From Anthoceros angustus (taxonomy: Eukaryota; Streptophyta; Anthocerotopsida; Anthocerotales; Anthocerotaceae): a stretch of 64,000 nt of DNA. The notes beneath the pieces were generated by a model. The model was given only the letters and a program-made list of their open reading frames with translations. It was not told the origin of the DNA and did not search any database. How positions within the stretch are numbered: position 1 is the stretch's first letter; each line of letters starts with the position of its first letter. Location of the stretch: positions 558,001 to 622,000 of the forward strand of contig MU008164.1 of NCBI GenBank assembly GCA_010909165.1, given 5' to 3'. The translations under genes and the position numbers were made by a program. This document shows positions 1 through 11,879 of the stretch, one piece after another.

Positions 1-98
1 TAGTATTTTACATCATTACACAAAAGAAAGAATGAATAAGTCTCCACTGCTCACCTTTAGGGGTGATCTAGTATTTTATATTACTACACAAGATACCA

Positions 99-202
99 GA
101 TTTATCTAATATTCATTTCACTACATAAATGTAGTGTCGGCTCCTAATACCCCGATTTATCTAATATTTATTTCACTACACAAATGTAGTGTCGGCTCCT
201 AA
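99..202. repeat. Two-copy 55-bp tandem repeat
   Basis: Two near-identical units start at 99 and 154, each opening with GATTTATCTAATATT and ending with GTGTCGGCTCCTAA. Each unit holds a small inverted repeat, ACTACA ... TGTAGT, around a 3-nt loop. It may be a remnant of a miniature transposon end, but no full terminal inverted repeat was found. Confidence 0.7.
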
Positions 203-541
203 AAACCCCTCACGTTATTGCACATGTGTGTAAAGGTAGGACCTATCATTATCTCCTCAGTAATAATGGGTGGGTCCGCACCTCAGGAATTGATCAATCC
301 AGTCCCTCCTCATCCATATCCCATCTCCATGCATCCCATGTCACCCCTGCATGCACATGCGAGGCATACCAAAGGCGGGTCCATCCCATGCCTCTGCGAG
401 GCATCGAGTATGAGGCATCGAGTATCGCTGAAGGACGATGAGGGAAGCTTGGGGATGGACCCCGGATTTTGGCATGCCATGGACGGTGGATGCGAAGAAG
501 GCAATAGTGTGTGGTGGGCTCCATTCTTTGTACACACGCAA

Positions 542-1098
542 GTTAAGAGTATATTAACAAGAGGGTGGTACAAAAGAAAGCTGACCGGCTTGCGTGATGT
601 GACCAAGGTGAGCATCTATATCGCGTGATGCGGACCGATGTATTGTCTACAATCTCTAAATGGCTACGCTTATGGAGACTGACTCACACGTTGATGTCTT
701 AGATATCAACATGACAAGATGTTGGAACTTCAAGAATTGAAGAGTCGCTCTGCGTCAGTAATTCCTTACGCCTATGGCATCCCATAGCCGATCTTCAAGA
801 AAATTGAAGGAATGAGACTCACCGGCGGTGTCAACATCGCCCATCTCACCTTGTACTTGGCAGCAGTAGAGCGGGCCCCCGCCGTAAGGGTAGAGCTCCG
901 GTGCCACCCGCTTGGACTGCAACTCCTTTAGCAAGGGAGTGAATATGGCCCAGGCGGCATCTTTTCGTCGCCTCTGATGAAAAGGCGCCGCTCCCCTTCG
1001 ATGGCGTCCAACAACAGTCGGTTTAGAGTATGGTAATAAGAGTGAATAAGTCTTGCAAGTTAAGAGTATATTAACAAGAGGGTGGTACAAAAGAAAAT
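542..1098. repeat. Direct repeat pair spaced about 520 bp
   Basis: A segment of about 37 bp beginning GTTAAGAGTATATTAAC and ending GGTACAAAAGAAA occurs at about 541-579 and again at about 1060-1098. The DNA between the copies has no recognisable gene. The pair could be decayed short terminal repeats or a local duplication. Confidence 0.55.
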
Positions 1099-1700
1099 GG
1101 TTTAGAGTATGGGAATAAAAGTGAATAAGTCTTTACTAGGTACTCATCTGTGGGGGTTATTTGATAACTTTTTATATCATTATATAAGAAAATTTATAAT
1201 ACTTTATCAAGAGGGAAGAATTCTTCATTACTCACCTTTAGCGTATAAGCTTAAAACGTGTTTACAAAAGTAAGTCTCACTACTTGATAATTCTCCATGA
1301 CTCAGCTTTTGGATTTTCGCTTAAAATGTGTTCATTAAAGTGAGTAAGTCTCTACTATTCGCCTTCATGTGGGTTTAGGTCTGGAGCCCATGCCCAAATG
1401 GCTTAGGCCAAATGAACACACATTTATAAGAACGTCGTGAGTAAACATCCTGCGCTTAGATCAGTACTTAGATGGGGTGCCTAAAGGGAGTGGATGCCCT
1501 TGGTGCAAGTAGCTTAGGCACACCATGGTACAAGTTGTTAAGTACCAAGTCCCATGACGGAAATTCGTCCTTAGTGGACTTAAATAAAATTCTTCTTCTT
1601 CTTCTTCTTCATGTTGCCACTTTGTGTTGCATCATTCACGAGTGTCAACATGAACGCGGCCTTTTCATTATGGATTTTGGGAAAGAATGTGTGTATCTGC

Positions 1701-1830
1701 CTGTGGTTTAGATTCTCGCCTTTGTTTAATGCAGCAATACATTCTTAGTTTACTCTAAAGTGAATCTGTGGTTTAGATTCTCGCCTTTGTTTAATGCAGC
1801 AATACATTCTTAGTTTACTCTAAAGTGAAT
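1701..1830. repeat. Perfect 65-bp tandem duplication
   Basis: Bases 1701-1765 (starting CTGTGGTTTAGATTC) are repeated exactly at 1766-1830. Perfect identity indicates a recent duplication or an assembly duplication. No coding potential. Confidence 0.85.
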
Positions 1831-2850
1831 CAAAATGTGACGCTTTATCTTTTCTTTAGGTGTCTATATTATTAGCTTGAAATAATAAAAACAATCACAT
1901 AGTTGATGTTGTCAATTGTACCACACCACAAAGAAGTGGGACTTGCACAAAAAAAAAAAAAATTACATAGTCCAAGTGAAAGTTGTAAAGCAGATTGCGT
2001 AGATAGCTCGAAAATTCTCATCAATTACCTATTAGTAGGCTTCACAGTTGTGGAGAAAAATATTTAGTTTTGCTGACCTATTATCTAGAACTACATAGAT
2101 TTTGTAGGTCTATTATATAGAATAGAACACACAAATATACCATACAAATTATGTAGAGGAGTTTAGATTTTTTAATAAATACCTTACACAAAATAAAAGT
2201 ATATATATTATGCTTGTGTGACCTTCAAGGAGTCCATGAGCCTTAGATGTTCCCAAATTTGGGCATAGAATACAATTCAAATGGTGAGTAGAGATGAACA
2301 CTTATACAAATGATAGTTTTTAGAGTTTTTCTTCTAATAACATTACTAATTAGAAGAAAAAATCAACTGTTAATAAGGAGAGAATAGTTTATATTATATT
2401 ATCTATTTAATATTATATATAACAAGTATATATTTGAGTACTAATCATAGTACCTAATCATTCAAAACTCCCATGATATGAAGGATTCGATGCTCTTTCC
2501 TCGGTCATGAGGATTCTACAAGATGCTCGACGTACGTAGGAGCAAATCATATAAACCAGTTGTGATTGCACACACCGTTGGTTCACATAGAACCTCAGAC
2601 AAGTCCTGTAGCATTCGATCCCCGCATCGAGGGCAACTGCAGTGTGCCGTGCGGATGGACACCCAAGCCGAGACCGGGAACACGTAAATGGATGAAAAAA
2701 AGGGCGTTCTGTAACGATGTCGCAACTACAACAAGGCACGCACTGGACGGCACGGAAATTGTGACAGCGGAACCTCAGGGTATGGCGTCGCAGCGTGCCA
2801 GGAGCAGTCCGCCATCCCAGTCCTGGGTCCCCCCACAGGTTTGATCAGGC

Positions 2851-4693
2851 ATGAGCGGAGGCAGCAGCAGCGGCAGCAGCTCTGAGACTGAAAGCCAGCG
2901 ACCCGAGCTTCCGGAGTTCAATCCTGGGCCCGTTCCCCCTCTCCAGCCGGTGGATCGATTTGGGTTTGTGAAGGGTGCCAATGGCCTACCCAAATCCGCG
3001 TCTCAAGGGGAACGGGAAAGGTGATGTGTTTTAGACCTCTCTCTTGGCTTGCATCTTGAACAGAAATGGTTTGGGGGGGGAGGCAGTGCTGGATCTGAGA
3101 TGGTGCTGTCCCCGTTCTTGCTGCAGGGACGAGCGCAGGCTGAAGAAATGGCGGAAAATGATCGGCGTCGGTGGCGCCGATTGGAAGCAGTATGTGAGGA
3201 GGAACCCCAACGTGGTCAAGAGACGTATCAGGAAGGGCATTCCCGACTGCCTGCGGGGCCTCGTGTGGCAACTGATATCTGGGAGCCGGGACCTGCTTCT
3301 GTCTCATCAGGGTGTTTACGGGGTAACGTTGTTTGTTTGTTTGTTTGTTTGTTTCCATGGCCTGGTTGTTGTGGCTTGTTCTCTGAGTTGTTGTTGAGAC
3401 TACCACTGCTGCCTGCCTGCATGCAGCAATTGGTGCTGTATGAAAATTCTGTAGCAGAGCTGGATATCATACGGGACATATCGCGTACATTCCCCTCTCA
3501 TGTGTATTTCCAGCAGAGGCATGGGCCTGGGCAGCGGTCCCTGTACAACGTCCTCAAGGCGTATTCTGTGTATGATCCTGAAGTGGGCTATGTACAGGTA
3601 TTGTTTTCCCCAGAACGATGCCGTGGCTGGAGTGCAGGTTGTGTGGCTGTGCTGTGGTAGGTGCAACTTCTGAATATGTTGCTTGGCTTGGGATGAGAGG
3701 TTGAATCATTTCAGGGCATGGGATTCTTAGCAGGCTTGCTGCTGCTGTATATGAGTGAAGAAGATGCTTTCTGGCTGCTGGTGGCTCTGCTGAAAGGAGA
3801 AAAGAATGCGCCCATGAAGGGCCTGTATCTGGTAGGTATACTCCCGCACCCATCTTATCCAGGCAAATCTTACATACAAGCTCCCACACAGCCTCACTTT
3901 CACTGCTGTCACAGGTCGGGCTGCCTCTGGTGCAACAATATCTCTTCCAGTTTGAAAGACTGGTCCAGGAGCTGCTGCCCAGGTTGGGGGCCCATTTTGA
4001 GAGGGAAATGATCAATCCCAGCATGTATGCTAGCCAGTGGTTCATCACTGTCTTCTCCTACTCTTTTCCTTTCTCGCTGGCTCTGCGAATCTGGGACGTT
4101 TTTCTGCACGAGGTTGGTTGCTGTACTCTTCAACCCTCCTCATCACCGCTATTGTTCTGATGTGTCTGTAGTCTCTAGTGGTAATGGACGGACAATGTGG
4201 TTGAGGCAGGGTGTGAAGGTCATCTTCCGTGTGGGCTTGGCTCTACTCAAATACTGCCACGATGACCTGGTAGCTACCTTGTATGTCTCTATAGTACAAG
4301 GCTCCTCTTCGTAGCACCTGATGTGGCTGACCACCACTTCTGGGCAATTGGATGTCAGGTTCGGCTACCTTTCGAAAAGCTGGTGCAGAGATTGAAGAAT
4401 TTTCCGGAAGATGCATTACAACCAGATGTGCTGTTGCCCATGGCATACTCGATTAAGGTTGCCACCTTCGTCATGTCTCCTCCTTGTAGCGTGTCAATAT
4501 TCTTTTTCTTTGTTGTTAATTACTCTGCTTACCGCTGCAAGTGCCTGCTCAGGTTTCCAAGAGACTGGAAGAGCTGCTGCAAGAATATAATAGGCGAAAC
4601 AATCTCAATCCCACTGTGGGGAATGGAGGGAGTCTTCAAAAAGACTCTTCTCAAACACGAACGAATTCTTTGAAATGTCAAACCTCGTTTTAA
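2851..4693 (+). CDS. TBC-domain Rab GTPase-activating protein, eight exons
   Basis: Predicted Rab/Ypt GTPase-activating protein acting in membrane traffic. Exons by GT/AG sites and unbroken frame: 2851-3020, 3127-3322, 3427-3597, 3715-3831, 3915-4112, 4210-4269, 4359-4457, 4553-4693, giving 383 residues. A Ser-rich N-terminus is followed by VDRFGFVKG and KWRKMIGVG, both typical of the plant Gyp1-like TBC family. The TBC domain runs from about residue 90 to 340. The catalytic arginine finger is in RDISRTF (R142) and the glutamine finger in GYVQGM (Q179), so it should be active. [20 protein letters not shown], a TBC core block, is in exon 5. The start is the first ATG opening the reading frame before VDRFGF. 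All exons from the third onward are multiples of three. It converges on PETs. The family call is secure; the Rab partner is unknown. Confidence 0.93.
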
Positions 4694-4852
4694 TTTAAAT
4701 ACTCTTCGGAATGCCTACTATGTCATGAACGGCAAAAATGTGTAACACGCGTGTTTGTAGACTAGTGCGAAGTAGTAATAAACAATTCAAGATCCTTGCA
4801 GGGATAGGGCAAGGAGGATTCTATGGTGATGACGTCAAACCCTAATATGAGC

Positions 4853-7615
4853 TTACTTCGGCTTGGTTTGGGCAGCAACCTCGGCAGCAAAATCCACTGT
4901 CTTCTTCTGGATGCCTTCGCCAAGCACGAACTTGATAAATCTCCTGACCTGAATGTTCTCGCCCAGGGCAGCAATCGTCTCCTTCACATGGTCCTTGACT
5001 AGCACCTTGTCGTTGCGTATGTAGGCCTGCTCGAGCAACGCCAGCTCTGCAAGGCGCTTGCTCACGCGGCCGTCCACAATCTTGCTGCGCACAGCCTCCG
5101 GCTTGCTGGCCAAGTCCTCCTTCTGCGACTCCACCTCCTTCTCCCGGGCCACGTATTCGGCAGGAATGTCCTCCAAGCTCACGTACTGTACCTGTGGGCA
5201 GGCCACCACCTGCATGGCCAGGTCCTGCACCAGCTCCTTGAACCGGTCGCCCCGGGCCACGAAATCCGTCTCGCAGTTCACCTCCAGCAGTACCCCGATG
5301 CGGCCGTCGTGGATGTACTTGCCAATGACGCCCTCGCCAGCCACTCTGCTGGCCTTCTTCTCCGCACTCGCGAGACCTTTCTTCCTCAAGTACTCGGTGG
5401 CCTTCTCCACGTCTCCCCCGCACGCAGCCAGAGCCTTCTTGCAGTCCATCATGCCTGCACCCGTAGCCTGCCGCAGCACCTTCACTGCAGCGGCGGGAAC
5501 AGCCACCTCCGGAGGTGATTCCGCGGGCTCTGCCGCTGCCTTGGCAGCCGGAGGAGGAACATCCTTCACTTCCTTAGGCTTGGTCTGCTCGGCGACGTCA
5601 GCTGCCAGATTAGCCACCTTCTTCTCGATGCCCTCGCCGAGATTGAACCTGTGGAACCTGCGCACCTGTAGATTCTCTCCCAGAGCAGCAATGGTCTCCT
5701 TGATGTGCTCCCGCACCAGCAACTTGTCGTTGCGGATGTAGGGCTGCTCCAGCAGAGCAACCTCCTTCAGGAGCTTGCTCACCCGGCCCTCCACAATCTT
5801 GCTGCGCACAGCCTCGGGTTTGCTGGCCAGGTCCTCCTTGGTGCTCTCGATTTGCCGCTCCCGCTCAGCAATCTCCGCAGGAATGTCCTCCACGCTTACA
5901 AACTGCACCTGCGGGTAGGCGGCCACCTGCATGGCCAGGTCCTGCACCAGCTCCTTGAACTTCTCCCCTCTGGCCACAAAATCCGTCTCCGAGTTCACCT
6001 CTATCAGCACGCCAATGCGGCCGTCGTGGATGTAGCTGCCGATGGCTCCCTCTGCAGCCACACGGCTGGCCTTCTTGTCTGCGCTAGCAAGCCCCTTCTT
6101 CCGGAGGTACTCCACCGCCTGTTCCAAGTTGTTGTTGCATGCCACCAGCGCTTTCTTGCAATCCATCATCCCCGCTCCAGAGATCTGCCGTAGTTCCTTC
6201 ACCAACGCCGGAGCCACCACCACCGCTGCTCCTGCTACTCCTCCAGCTCCAGCTGAAGCAACATCCTTCTTAGCCCCTGGCTCCCGCACAGGTTCAGGAC
6301 TGGACACAGATACTTCTGCAACGGGTGCTCGCACCTGCGCTACTGTTGTTTCATGAGCTACCGTTTCCTCCACCTCCGGGACCGACGCACTTTCTACCAC
6401 TGTGTCTACTGCAGACGAGGATGTCTCCTCAGCTACCGATAGAACCTCTACCACTGCATCTGCAATCCCCTCCTGAGAGGCAACCTCGTCCTCACTGTCC
6501 TCCGCAGCAACAGCATCTCCACCCTTCCCTTCCTCCTGCACCACGAAGTTGCTCTTCCTAAACGCCAGCTCAAACGGATTGGCAGCCCCGCCTTGCTCAT
6601 TGTTGTTGATGGACAAGTTGATCTGCTTCATATCCACCTCCACCTTCTGCGTCAGCGAGACCTTCCCTCGTCCATCAATCCGCTGCACACGAACACTAAG
6701 CTCTTGCCCGACAAGCGACTCCAGCACAGTGCCAGGGTTGCTCATGTCGGATGCGCGCAGAAAGCCCTCGTCACCGCCAGGGAGCGTAACAAAGGCTCCA
6801 GACTTGATCACGTTCTTCACAACTCCGGTGAGAGTCTGCCCCTTCTGCACCGACGGCTTCGAGCTGGAAGATGCGCTCTTGTTCGCACTGTTCCCGCGGC
6901 CTGCAATCTTTCTTCTCTCCGAAGGAGGACCCCGGGGCGCAGCAGCAGCATCACCTTCAGCAACATCCCCTTCGGATTCCGCATCAGCACTGGCCGGCGC
7001 GGGAACAGGCCGCATGGTCAGCGAGATGCGGCCGGCATTAAAATCCACATCCAGAATCCGCACACTCACCTGCTGCCCTACGGCAACCAAATCCTGCACC
7101 TGCGACACATACGAGTCACTGAGCTGCGAGATGTGCACCAGCCCGTCCGTGAAGGCCCCGATGTCCACAAACGCGCCATAGCTCGTCACCGTGCGCACGG
7201 TGCCGGGAAACAGAGCTCCCTCCTTGAGCTCCTCCGACTTCACAGACACTCGCCTTCCGGCATTCCCTCTCCTCCGCTGCTGCGGCTGCTGCTCCAATCC
7301 CTCCTCCAGCACAAACGGGGAAGCAGACGGAGATGCCTCCTCCTCCGCCACCGACACCTCTCCATCCACGGCCGTGGCTTGCAGCCTGAGCTTGGCTTGA
7401 TGCCGCGGCGCCTGCGCCTGCACAGCGCTGGAGCAGCAGGAGGTGGAGCTGGCGGCCAGGCGCAAGCGCGGGAGAGGAGCGGCAGGGCCGCAGGCCGCAG
7501 CGCAGGTGGTGGCGCTGCAGCCGGCGCCGGCGTTGGCATTGGCGCTTGAGCTGGGGAGCATCCATTTGGTGATGGAGGGCGTCCCCACGCCCAGCGCATG
7601 GGGCGAGGCGGCCAT
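4853..7615 (-). CDS. PETs: Plastid polyprotein of EF-Ts (PETs): two S1 plus two EF-Ts domains
   Basis: Chloroplast translation factor: EF-Ts recharges EF-Tu with GTP, and the S1-domain part corresponds to plastid ribosomal protein PSRP-7. The uninterrupted frame encodes 920 residues from the ATG at 7615; the frame stays open upstream to 7687 but without a better ATG. A Ser/Ala-rich chloroplast transit peptide spans roughly residues 1-75. S1 domains are at about 130-202 ([16 protein letters not shown]) and 257-324 ([13 protein letters not shown]). An acidic Val/Glu/Ser-rich linker spans about 365-445. EF-Ts domains are at about 470-681 and 709-920; each starts with [11 protein letters not shown] and holds the EF-Tu-contacting TDFVAR motif. 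Length and domain order match the Arabidopsis protein of about 950 residues. The two EF-Ts halves are very alike. No intron is needed. RNA processing into separate products, described in algae, cannot be judged here. Confidence 0.96.
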   Translation of the reverse strand: MAASPHALGVGTPSITKWMLPSSSANANAGAGCSATTCAAACGPAAPLPRLRLAASSTSCCSSAVQAQAPRHQAKLRLQATAVDGEVSVAEEEASPSASPFVLEEGLEQQPQQRRRGNAGRRVSVKSEELKEGALFPGTVRTVTSYGAFVDIGAFTDGLVHISQLSDSYVSQVQDLVAVGQQVSVRILDVDFNAGRISLTMRPVPAPASADAESEGDVAEGDAAAAPRGPPSERRKIAGRGNSANKSASSSSKPSVQKGQTLTGVVKNVIKSGAFVTLPGGDEGFLRASDMSNPGTVLESLVGQELSVRVQRIDGRGKVSLTQKVEVDMKQINLSINNNEQGGAANPFELAFRKSNFVVQEEGKGGDAVAAEDSEDEVASQEGIADAVVEVLSVAEETSSSAVDTVVESASVPEVEETVAHETTVAQVRAPVAEVSVSSPEPVREPGAKKDVASAGAGGVAGAAVVVAPALVKELRQISGAGMMDCKKALVACNNNLEQAVEYLRKKGLASADKKASRVAAEGAIGSYIHDGRIGVLIEVNSETDFVARGEKFKELVQDLAMQVAAYPQVQFVSVEDIPAEIAERERQIESTKEDLASKPEAVRSKIVEGRVSKLLKEVALLEQPYIRNDKLLVREHIKETIAALGENLQVRRFHRFNLGEGIEKKVANLAADVAEQTKPKEVKDVPPPAAKAAAEPAESPPEVAVPAAAVKVLRQATGAGMMDCKKALAACGGDVEKATEYLRKKGLASAEKKASRVAGEGVIGKYIHDGRIGVLLEVNCETDFVARGDRFKELVQDLAMQVVACPQVQYVSLEDIPAEYVAREKEVESQKEDLASKPEAVRSKIVDGRVSKRLAELALLEQAYIRNDKVLVKDHVKETIAALGENIQVRRFIKFVLGEGIQKKTVDFAAEVAAQTKPK

Positions 7616-8138
7616 GGCCTGAAGCCTTGAGAACGTCAATGCGCCACCTTCGCTTGCCGGCGAGCTCGCTGGCTGGTCGAAGAACAAGGTACCGTGCTAC
7701 GGCAGGCAAGGAAATGGAGGAGCAAGGGCTCTCTTGCTCCCGTTGGCCCCGCACAGCTCATGGTTGCAGCCGCTACACATCCTCCAAGCTCATCCGCACC
7801 GTATCAGTTTCTATCCTTTTGCGTCCCGGCCATGTCCATCACCTACATATTATGCGCGTTTCCACACAAGCATTCCAGACCTATGGAAATTTGGTTAAGA
7901 TGTACCCCATTAACTAGTGATTTTATTTTTTTATTTTTTTAACACATGGGAAGTCCCATGTGTATTGGGGAAACGAGGAACAACCATATCGCTCCCAAAG
8001 ATGTTGCAGTCTAGAATAAGGAAGGCATGCTAACCACCGGAGCTGAAGATGCTACGTTACCTGTGTTTAAAGCTGTCCTGAAAATTGTGTTTGCCAATGC
8101 CCTTTGCAGAGCAATGGATACTTGTTGTCAGAAGAAAG
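7616..8138. other. Upstream region of PETs; no gene seen
   Basis: This should hold the PETs promoter and 5' untranslated region, on the minus strand. Short overlapping frames occur on both strands with no family motif. A T-rich tract lies at 7919-7941. Confidence 0.4.
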
Positions 8139-8218
8139 GCACCACACAAGACCTACCCTGTCTTTCTTGTGTGGTGCAAGAACAGGGTAGGCACCACACA
8201 AGACCTACCCTGTTCTTG
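8139..8218. other. Two adjoining perfect hairpins built from one repeated block
   Basis: Stem 1 pairs 8139-8151 (GCACCACACAAGA) with 8165-8177, 13 perfect base pairs with a 13-nt loop. Stem 2 pairs 8177-8191 (CAAGAACAGGGTAGG) with 8204-8218, 15 perfect base pairs with a 12-nt loop. The loop of stem 2 repeats the 5' arm of stem 1, so alternative pairings are possible. No gene is attached. It may be a fold-back element or a small RNA precursor; function unknown. Confidence 0.75.
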
Positions 8219-8298
8219 CGGATGTAGTTTGCTTTAGCACAAGCCTTGATAAACCCAGAGAAGTCCTTGGCCATGGCCCCGTGAAGCTTTGGCATCCA

Positions 8299-8540
8299 CG
8301 CAAACATTCGGGCAAGGCATTCAGGCATTCAAACAAACATGATGGGGATTAAGGCAACCAATCAGGTGAACATTCAGGCATTCAAGCATTCAGACATTCA
8401 GGCATCCAATCATACATTCAGGCATTCAATTATACATTCAGGCATTCAGGCAAACATTCCGACAAAGCATTCGGGCATAGATCCTGCCAATCAAGCATTC
8501 ACTTTCAAACATTCAGGCTACCATCCTAGCAAGCATTCAG
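8299..8540. repeat. Degenerate GCATTC/ACATTC minisatellite
   Basis: The phrases GGCATTCAGGCA, AACATTC and AAGCATTC recur roughly every 10-22 bases across about 240 bp. An isoleucine/histidine-rich frame on the plus strand is a consequence of the repeat, not a gene. Related words (TGAATG, GAATGTTTGCC) recur in inverse sense at 9470-9640. Confidence 0.75.
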
Positions 8541-10400
8541 ATTAGATTTTTTGTGGTCAGGCAGAACGCCAAACAGGCATAGGGTGCAACCTCCCACCTT
8601 TTTGCCTTTCACTCCTTGCATTTGTGCCATTTTGCGCCTCTCACGTGTAGGTGTCCTCCGCTGCTTCGGTTGCTGTGACCCTCCCTCCTCCAACACCATC
8701 TCCTTGTCCTCCCCACTCGCTGGCCATTCTTCGCTGATGCCCGACCTCCCATCGCCGCCAATTGCTGCCTCCACAGCCGAGTACAACCCTTCTCCTACAT
8801 CTAGCGCCCCAATATCCACCTCAAGATATTCAAATCCAAAGTTAAACACATCAGCCTCGGCCCCCAGCAGCGGTGCAGCCTCCTCTGGTTTAGCTTGCCT
8901 GTCCCACCCCCTGCCCTTAAGCCATCTTGTCCCCGCTGCCAACACCTCCCAACCTCGGCTCCTTGCATGTTGTCCCTCCCTCCCTTTGCTCATCGCTCTG
9001 CTCTTCCTGATCGCCTTCATCACCAACTTTTGGCTGCCGCTCGCAATTGTGGCGGCCCTCTCGATGATTCTAGGACCCACTTAGCTCACTGTCCAATACG
9101 TGGGCAGCACATTGCTACACATGACATAGTCCAAGACATCATGTCCTCATTGCCAGGTAGAGCGGATTCTTTCCTTTCAGGGACCGCTCATGTACTTTGT
9201 CTAATGGAGTTTCTCTTAGGGCTGACCTATATATGATTCGAGGGGACCAGGTCTCTGTTGCAGATGTGGTTTTAACAAACCCTACTCGGGATACCGTCTA
9301 CGAGCATGTCATCATCAACCCTCTGGGTTGGGCGACAGAAGGATGCGCTACAGCTAAGGTTCACAAGTACACCCCCATGCATGAAGGCCATGCTTTCACT
9401 CCCCTTGCTATTGAGACACAGGCACCACCAATGTCCATGCCTGAATCTGCACCTTTATTCTCGTCATGTTTGTCTGAATGCTAGAAGGGAAGCATGAACA
9501 CCTGAAATGTCTGCCTGAATGTTTTCCTAAAAGCTTGAATGTGCACCCGAGTGCCTTACTATGGTACTTCCTTGAGGTGTTGAATGTTTGCCGTAATGTC
9601 ATTCTGAAAGCATGAAATGAGCCTGGAGTCTTGAATGCATGGAGGAGAAGGAGGCTGAATGGTCGGGGGTGGGCTTGCTATCGAAATGCAGGACTTGGTG
9701 GATGGGAATGTGTACACGGATAGCGAAGATGAGGAGAAAATGGCAACGGGTTGAAGGCCCAGGTGCACAGGGCATATCACCGGAGGGTGAAGGAGTTGGT
9801 GGACAAGCAGATGACCCTCATGACTCCCTGATCAGCATACTCCACGGTGCTGCAAGAGAAGCTCATAAGCGTAGCGTCTGCAGAGTTCCTAGCTAGAGAT
9901 CCAGGACATGGATTTAATCTGAGCCAAGTCCTCTCAGTGCTCCTACACGTGGAATCACGGCGTTGGGAAGAGGGTGATCGAGGGCGATAGCACAATTGGA
10001 GAAAGGCAGGAAGGAGAGGGCAAGAGGTCTCTGTCCGGAGAACGTGCATCCAAGGGCATGGAAGGAAGCAATTCGTGCAACCATGAAGCAGATGGAGGCA
10101 CACAAAGGGAAGTTGCCTCCTCCACAACAAATGGCGGCAACGCCGCGATGCGACTTCACTGCCTTTGCAGTTTTGAGGCCTTGGCCCAGCTTCGAGCCTC
10201 ACTTGATATAGATTTGGGACCCCTCCCTTAGGCTCTGACCTGGGCCATTTTCTAACTCCTAATCTCTACTCTTCTACTCCTCAATCTTCTCATCGTCATC
10301 CACATACTCATCTCATCTCAACTCATCATCCTCCTACTCTAACCTCACTTCAAGCTCACTGGCCCTAGCTCACCCTTACGGCGCAACTGCCTGAGGTCCG
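8541..10400. other. No recognisable gene; overlapping frames on both strands
   Basis: Frames at 8526-9080 (-) and 8551-9084 (+) cover the same bases and neither shows a known domain. Around 9745-10200 several plus-strand frames read as plausible helical protein but with stops, so an old pseudogene is possible. Nothing can be assigned. Confidence 0.4.
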
Positions 10401-10401
10401 C

Positions 10402-11703
10402 CTACAAGCTAGTGAGTTCTTCCTTGGACTGGTTGCTATGAGTTTGCACTAGACAACGAGAATCTCTAGGGAGTCTTTCCTTGTAGCCGCCCCGCAAGCA
10501 AAGAGTTCCTTGGGCAACGCCACGCACCCAAAGCAAAGCAATTTCACAGCAACCATTCAAAGGGGAGCAACCTGTAGAGGCACGCGCAGGAGCAAGCCCT
10601 CCGCCAAGCACTCCGACCAAGCCATTTCCCCCCTCTACCAGATATTGCGTTAGCTCGCAGGTGCAACCTACACTGAGCAAGATACGCATGAGCTCCTTCC
10701 TACATCATCATGCATATGGAGACCCAACAGCCTCCTCTTGATGAGGCCTGCTGCCTCATTCTTCGCCTTGACAATCTTACAATGGAGAGTGGCCCTCAAC
10801 CTCTGGTATTGCATTTCCAAATCATCAAGCTCCTTAGGCCATTCTCCCTCCTCACACTTGCTCTTATAGGCATTTTGCTCCAACGTTAGCTCTCCCACAC
10901 GGATGTGGAGAGCTACATTCTCCTCTGTGGCACTCCTCACCTGCTGTGCCAACTTCTTCTAATAGAAGAAGTTTATGCTTATAGTATAAGCATAATCTAC
11001 ATGAAACCTCTTCTTCCGAATGACCAACATTCAGTGTAGTATCATCATCACCCCAATGATGGCATAAGAACTCCACAGTTAATCAGATTGCGGGCAGATC
11101 AATGCTGGGATGGGGAACCATCCTTTCAGAATCTTTTAGCTCGGTTGGGCAAATTTTTTCTGGTAAAATTCATCATAGTCGACTTGGGTGTGCCGATCTC
11201 CCTCATGTGTGGTCTTCATGGGAGACTCTCTAAAAAATACTGTCATACAGCCTGTCATACTATCATCCTTCTTTGGCTACCATGAAGGCTACCTCTAGCT
11301 TCCCCACCTTCTTGATGGCTTCTCGAGGTTGCTTCATGTAGTCTTCCCTCGTATCTATCATCTTCAATAATATAGCAGCCAACCTGTTTACCTGTTCCCG
11401 GCGGTCTTCGACCTCTTTTTGGGCTTGGCTGGCCTCCTTGGAAAGGGTCTTCAGCCTCCCTTCTAACTCTAACACCTTGGCCTCAACATCTCTTATATTC
11501 TCTTGCCTCTTAGCCTCCTTTTCCCGCGCTGCTGCCTCTTTGCAGCTGACCTGGCTTGCTCTCAACTCCCCTTGGTCCTCGGCCAAGGTACTTGCCACTC
11601 TTGTAGCCTCTCCCAGATCCAACTGGCTCAAATGCCCACAAATCCGGAGTACTTCTCCTAGCACCCCCAATTCAGGCCTCTCCATAACCTTTAGGGATAA
11701 CAT
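10402..11703 (-). pseudogene. Fragmented coiled-coil ORFs, probably gag-like retroelement tail
   Basis: Two minus-strand frames, 11263-11703 (146 residues) and 10668-10952 (94 residues), are rich in Glu, Lys, Ala and Leu with heptad-like spacing (for example LELEGRLKTLSKEA), predicting coiled coil. A third, 10402-10689, has no motif. The same kind of Glu/Arg-rich tail follows the gag-like ORF at 13.1-14.2 kb, so I read these as parts of a related decayed retroelement. Bases 10953-11262 between them have no open frame. A host coiled-coil gene cannot be excluded. Confidence 0.4.
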
Positions 11704-11879
11704 CCACCACCATAGTTCAATAAGCCCTAGCTCCTCTTGGAGCCAACCTCCTCCTAGGCTCTCTCCTAGGCATCACCATAGTACGAACTGTTGCACTTAG
11801 CCCAGCAATGGGGCCCTCTAAGTCCCATTGTGGCCGCACTTCCTCAGCGTAATTAGGCTGAGGAGGATTGGGAGGGCAC

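Larger units (their letters stand above)
1..2850. other. Gene-poor AT-rich upstream region
   Basis: I see no convincing gene in this stretch. Open frames at 218-628 and 755-1090 share no recognisable motif and overlap on both strands. Recurring phrases such as GAATAAGTCT and CTCACCTTTA (near 30-60, 1045-1060, 1120-1140, 1230-1240 and 1350) suggest an old non-autonomous element. Bases 1830-2460 are strongly AT-rich without open frames. The part just before 2851 probably holds the promoter and 5' untranslated region of the TBC gene; the CACAG at 2833-2837 could be a 5'UTR splice acceptor, which is inference. Confidence 0.5.

Noticed and set aside
5058-7549. Plus-strand frames up to 318 residues opposite PETs
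   Set aside because: They are antisense shadows of a highly conserved minus-strand gene and show no domain.
7616-7687. Upstream extension of PETs to 944 residues
   Set aside because: The extension would need a TTG start; the ATG at 7615 opens a normal transit peptide.
8526-9080. Possible degenerate copy of PETs (VLEEGGSQQPKQRR resembles [14 protein letters not shown])
   Set aside because: The match is short and low-complexity, and no S1 or EF-Ts block accompanies it.
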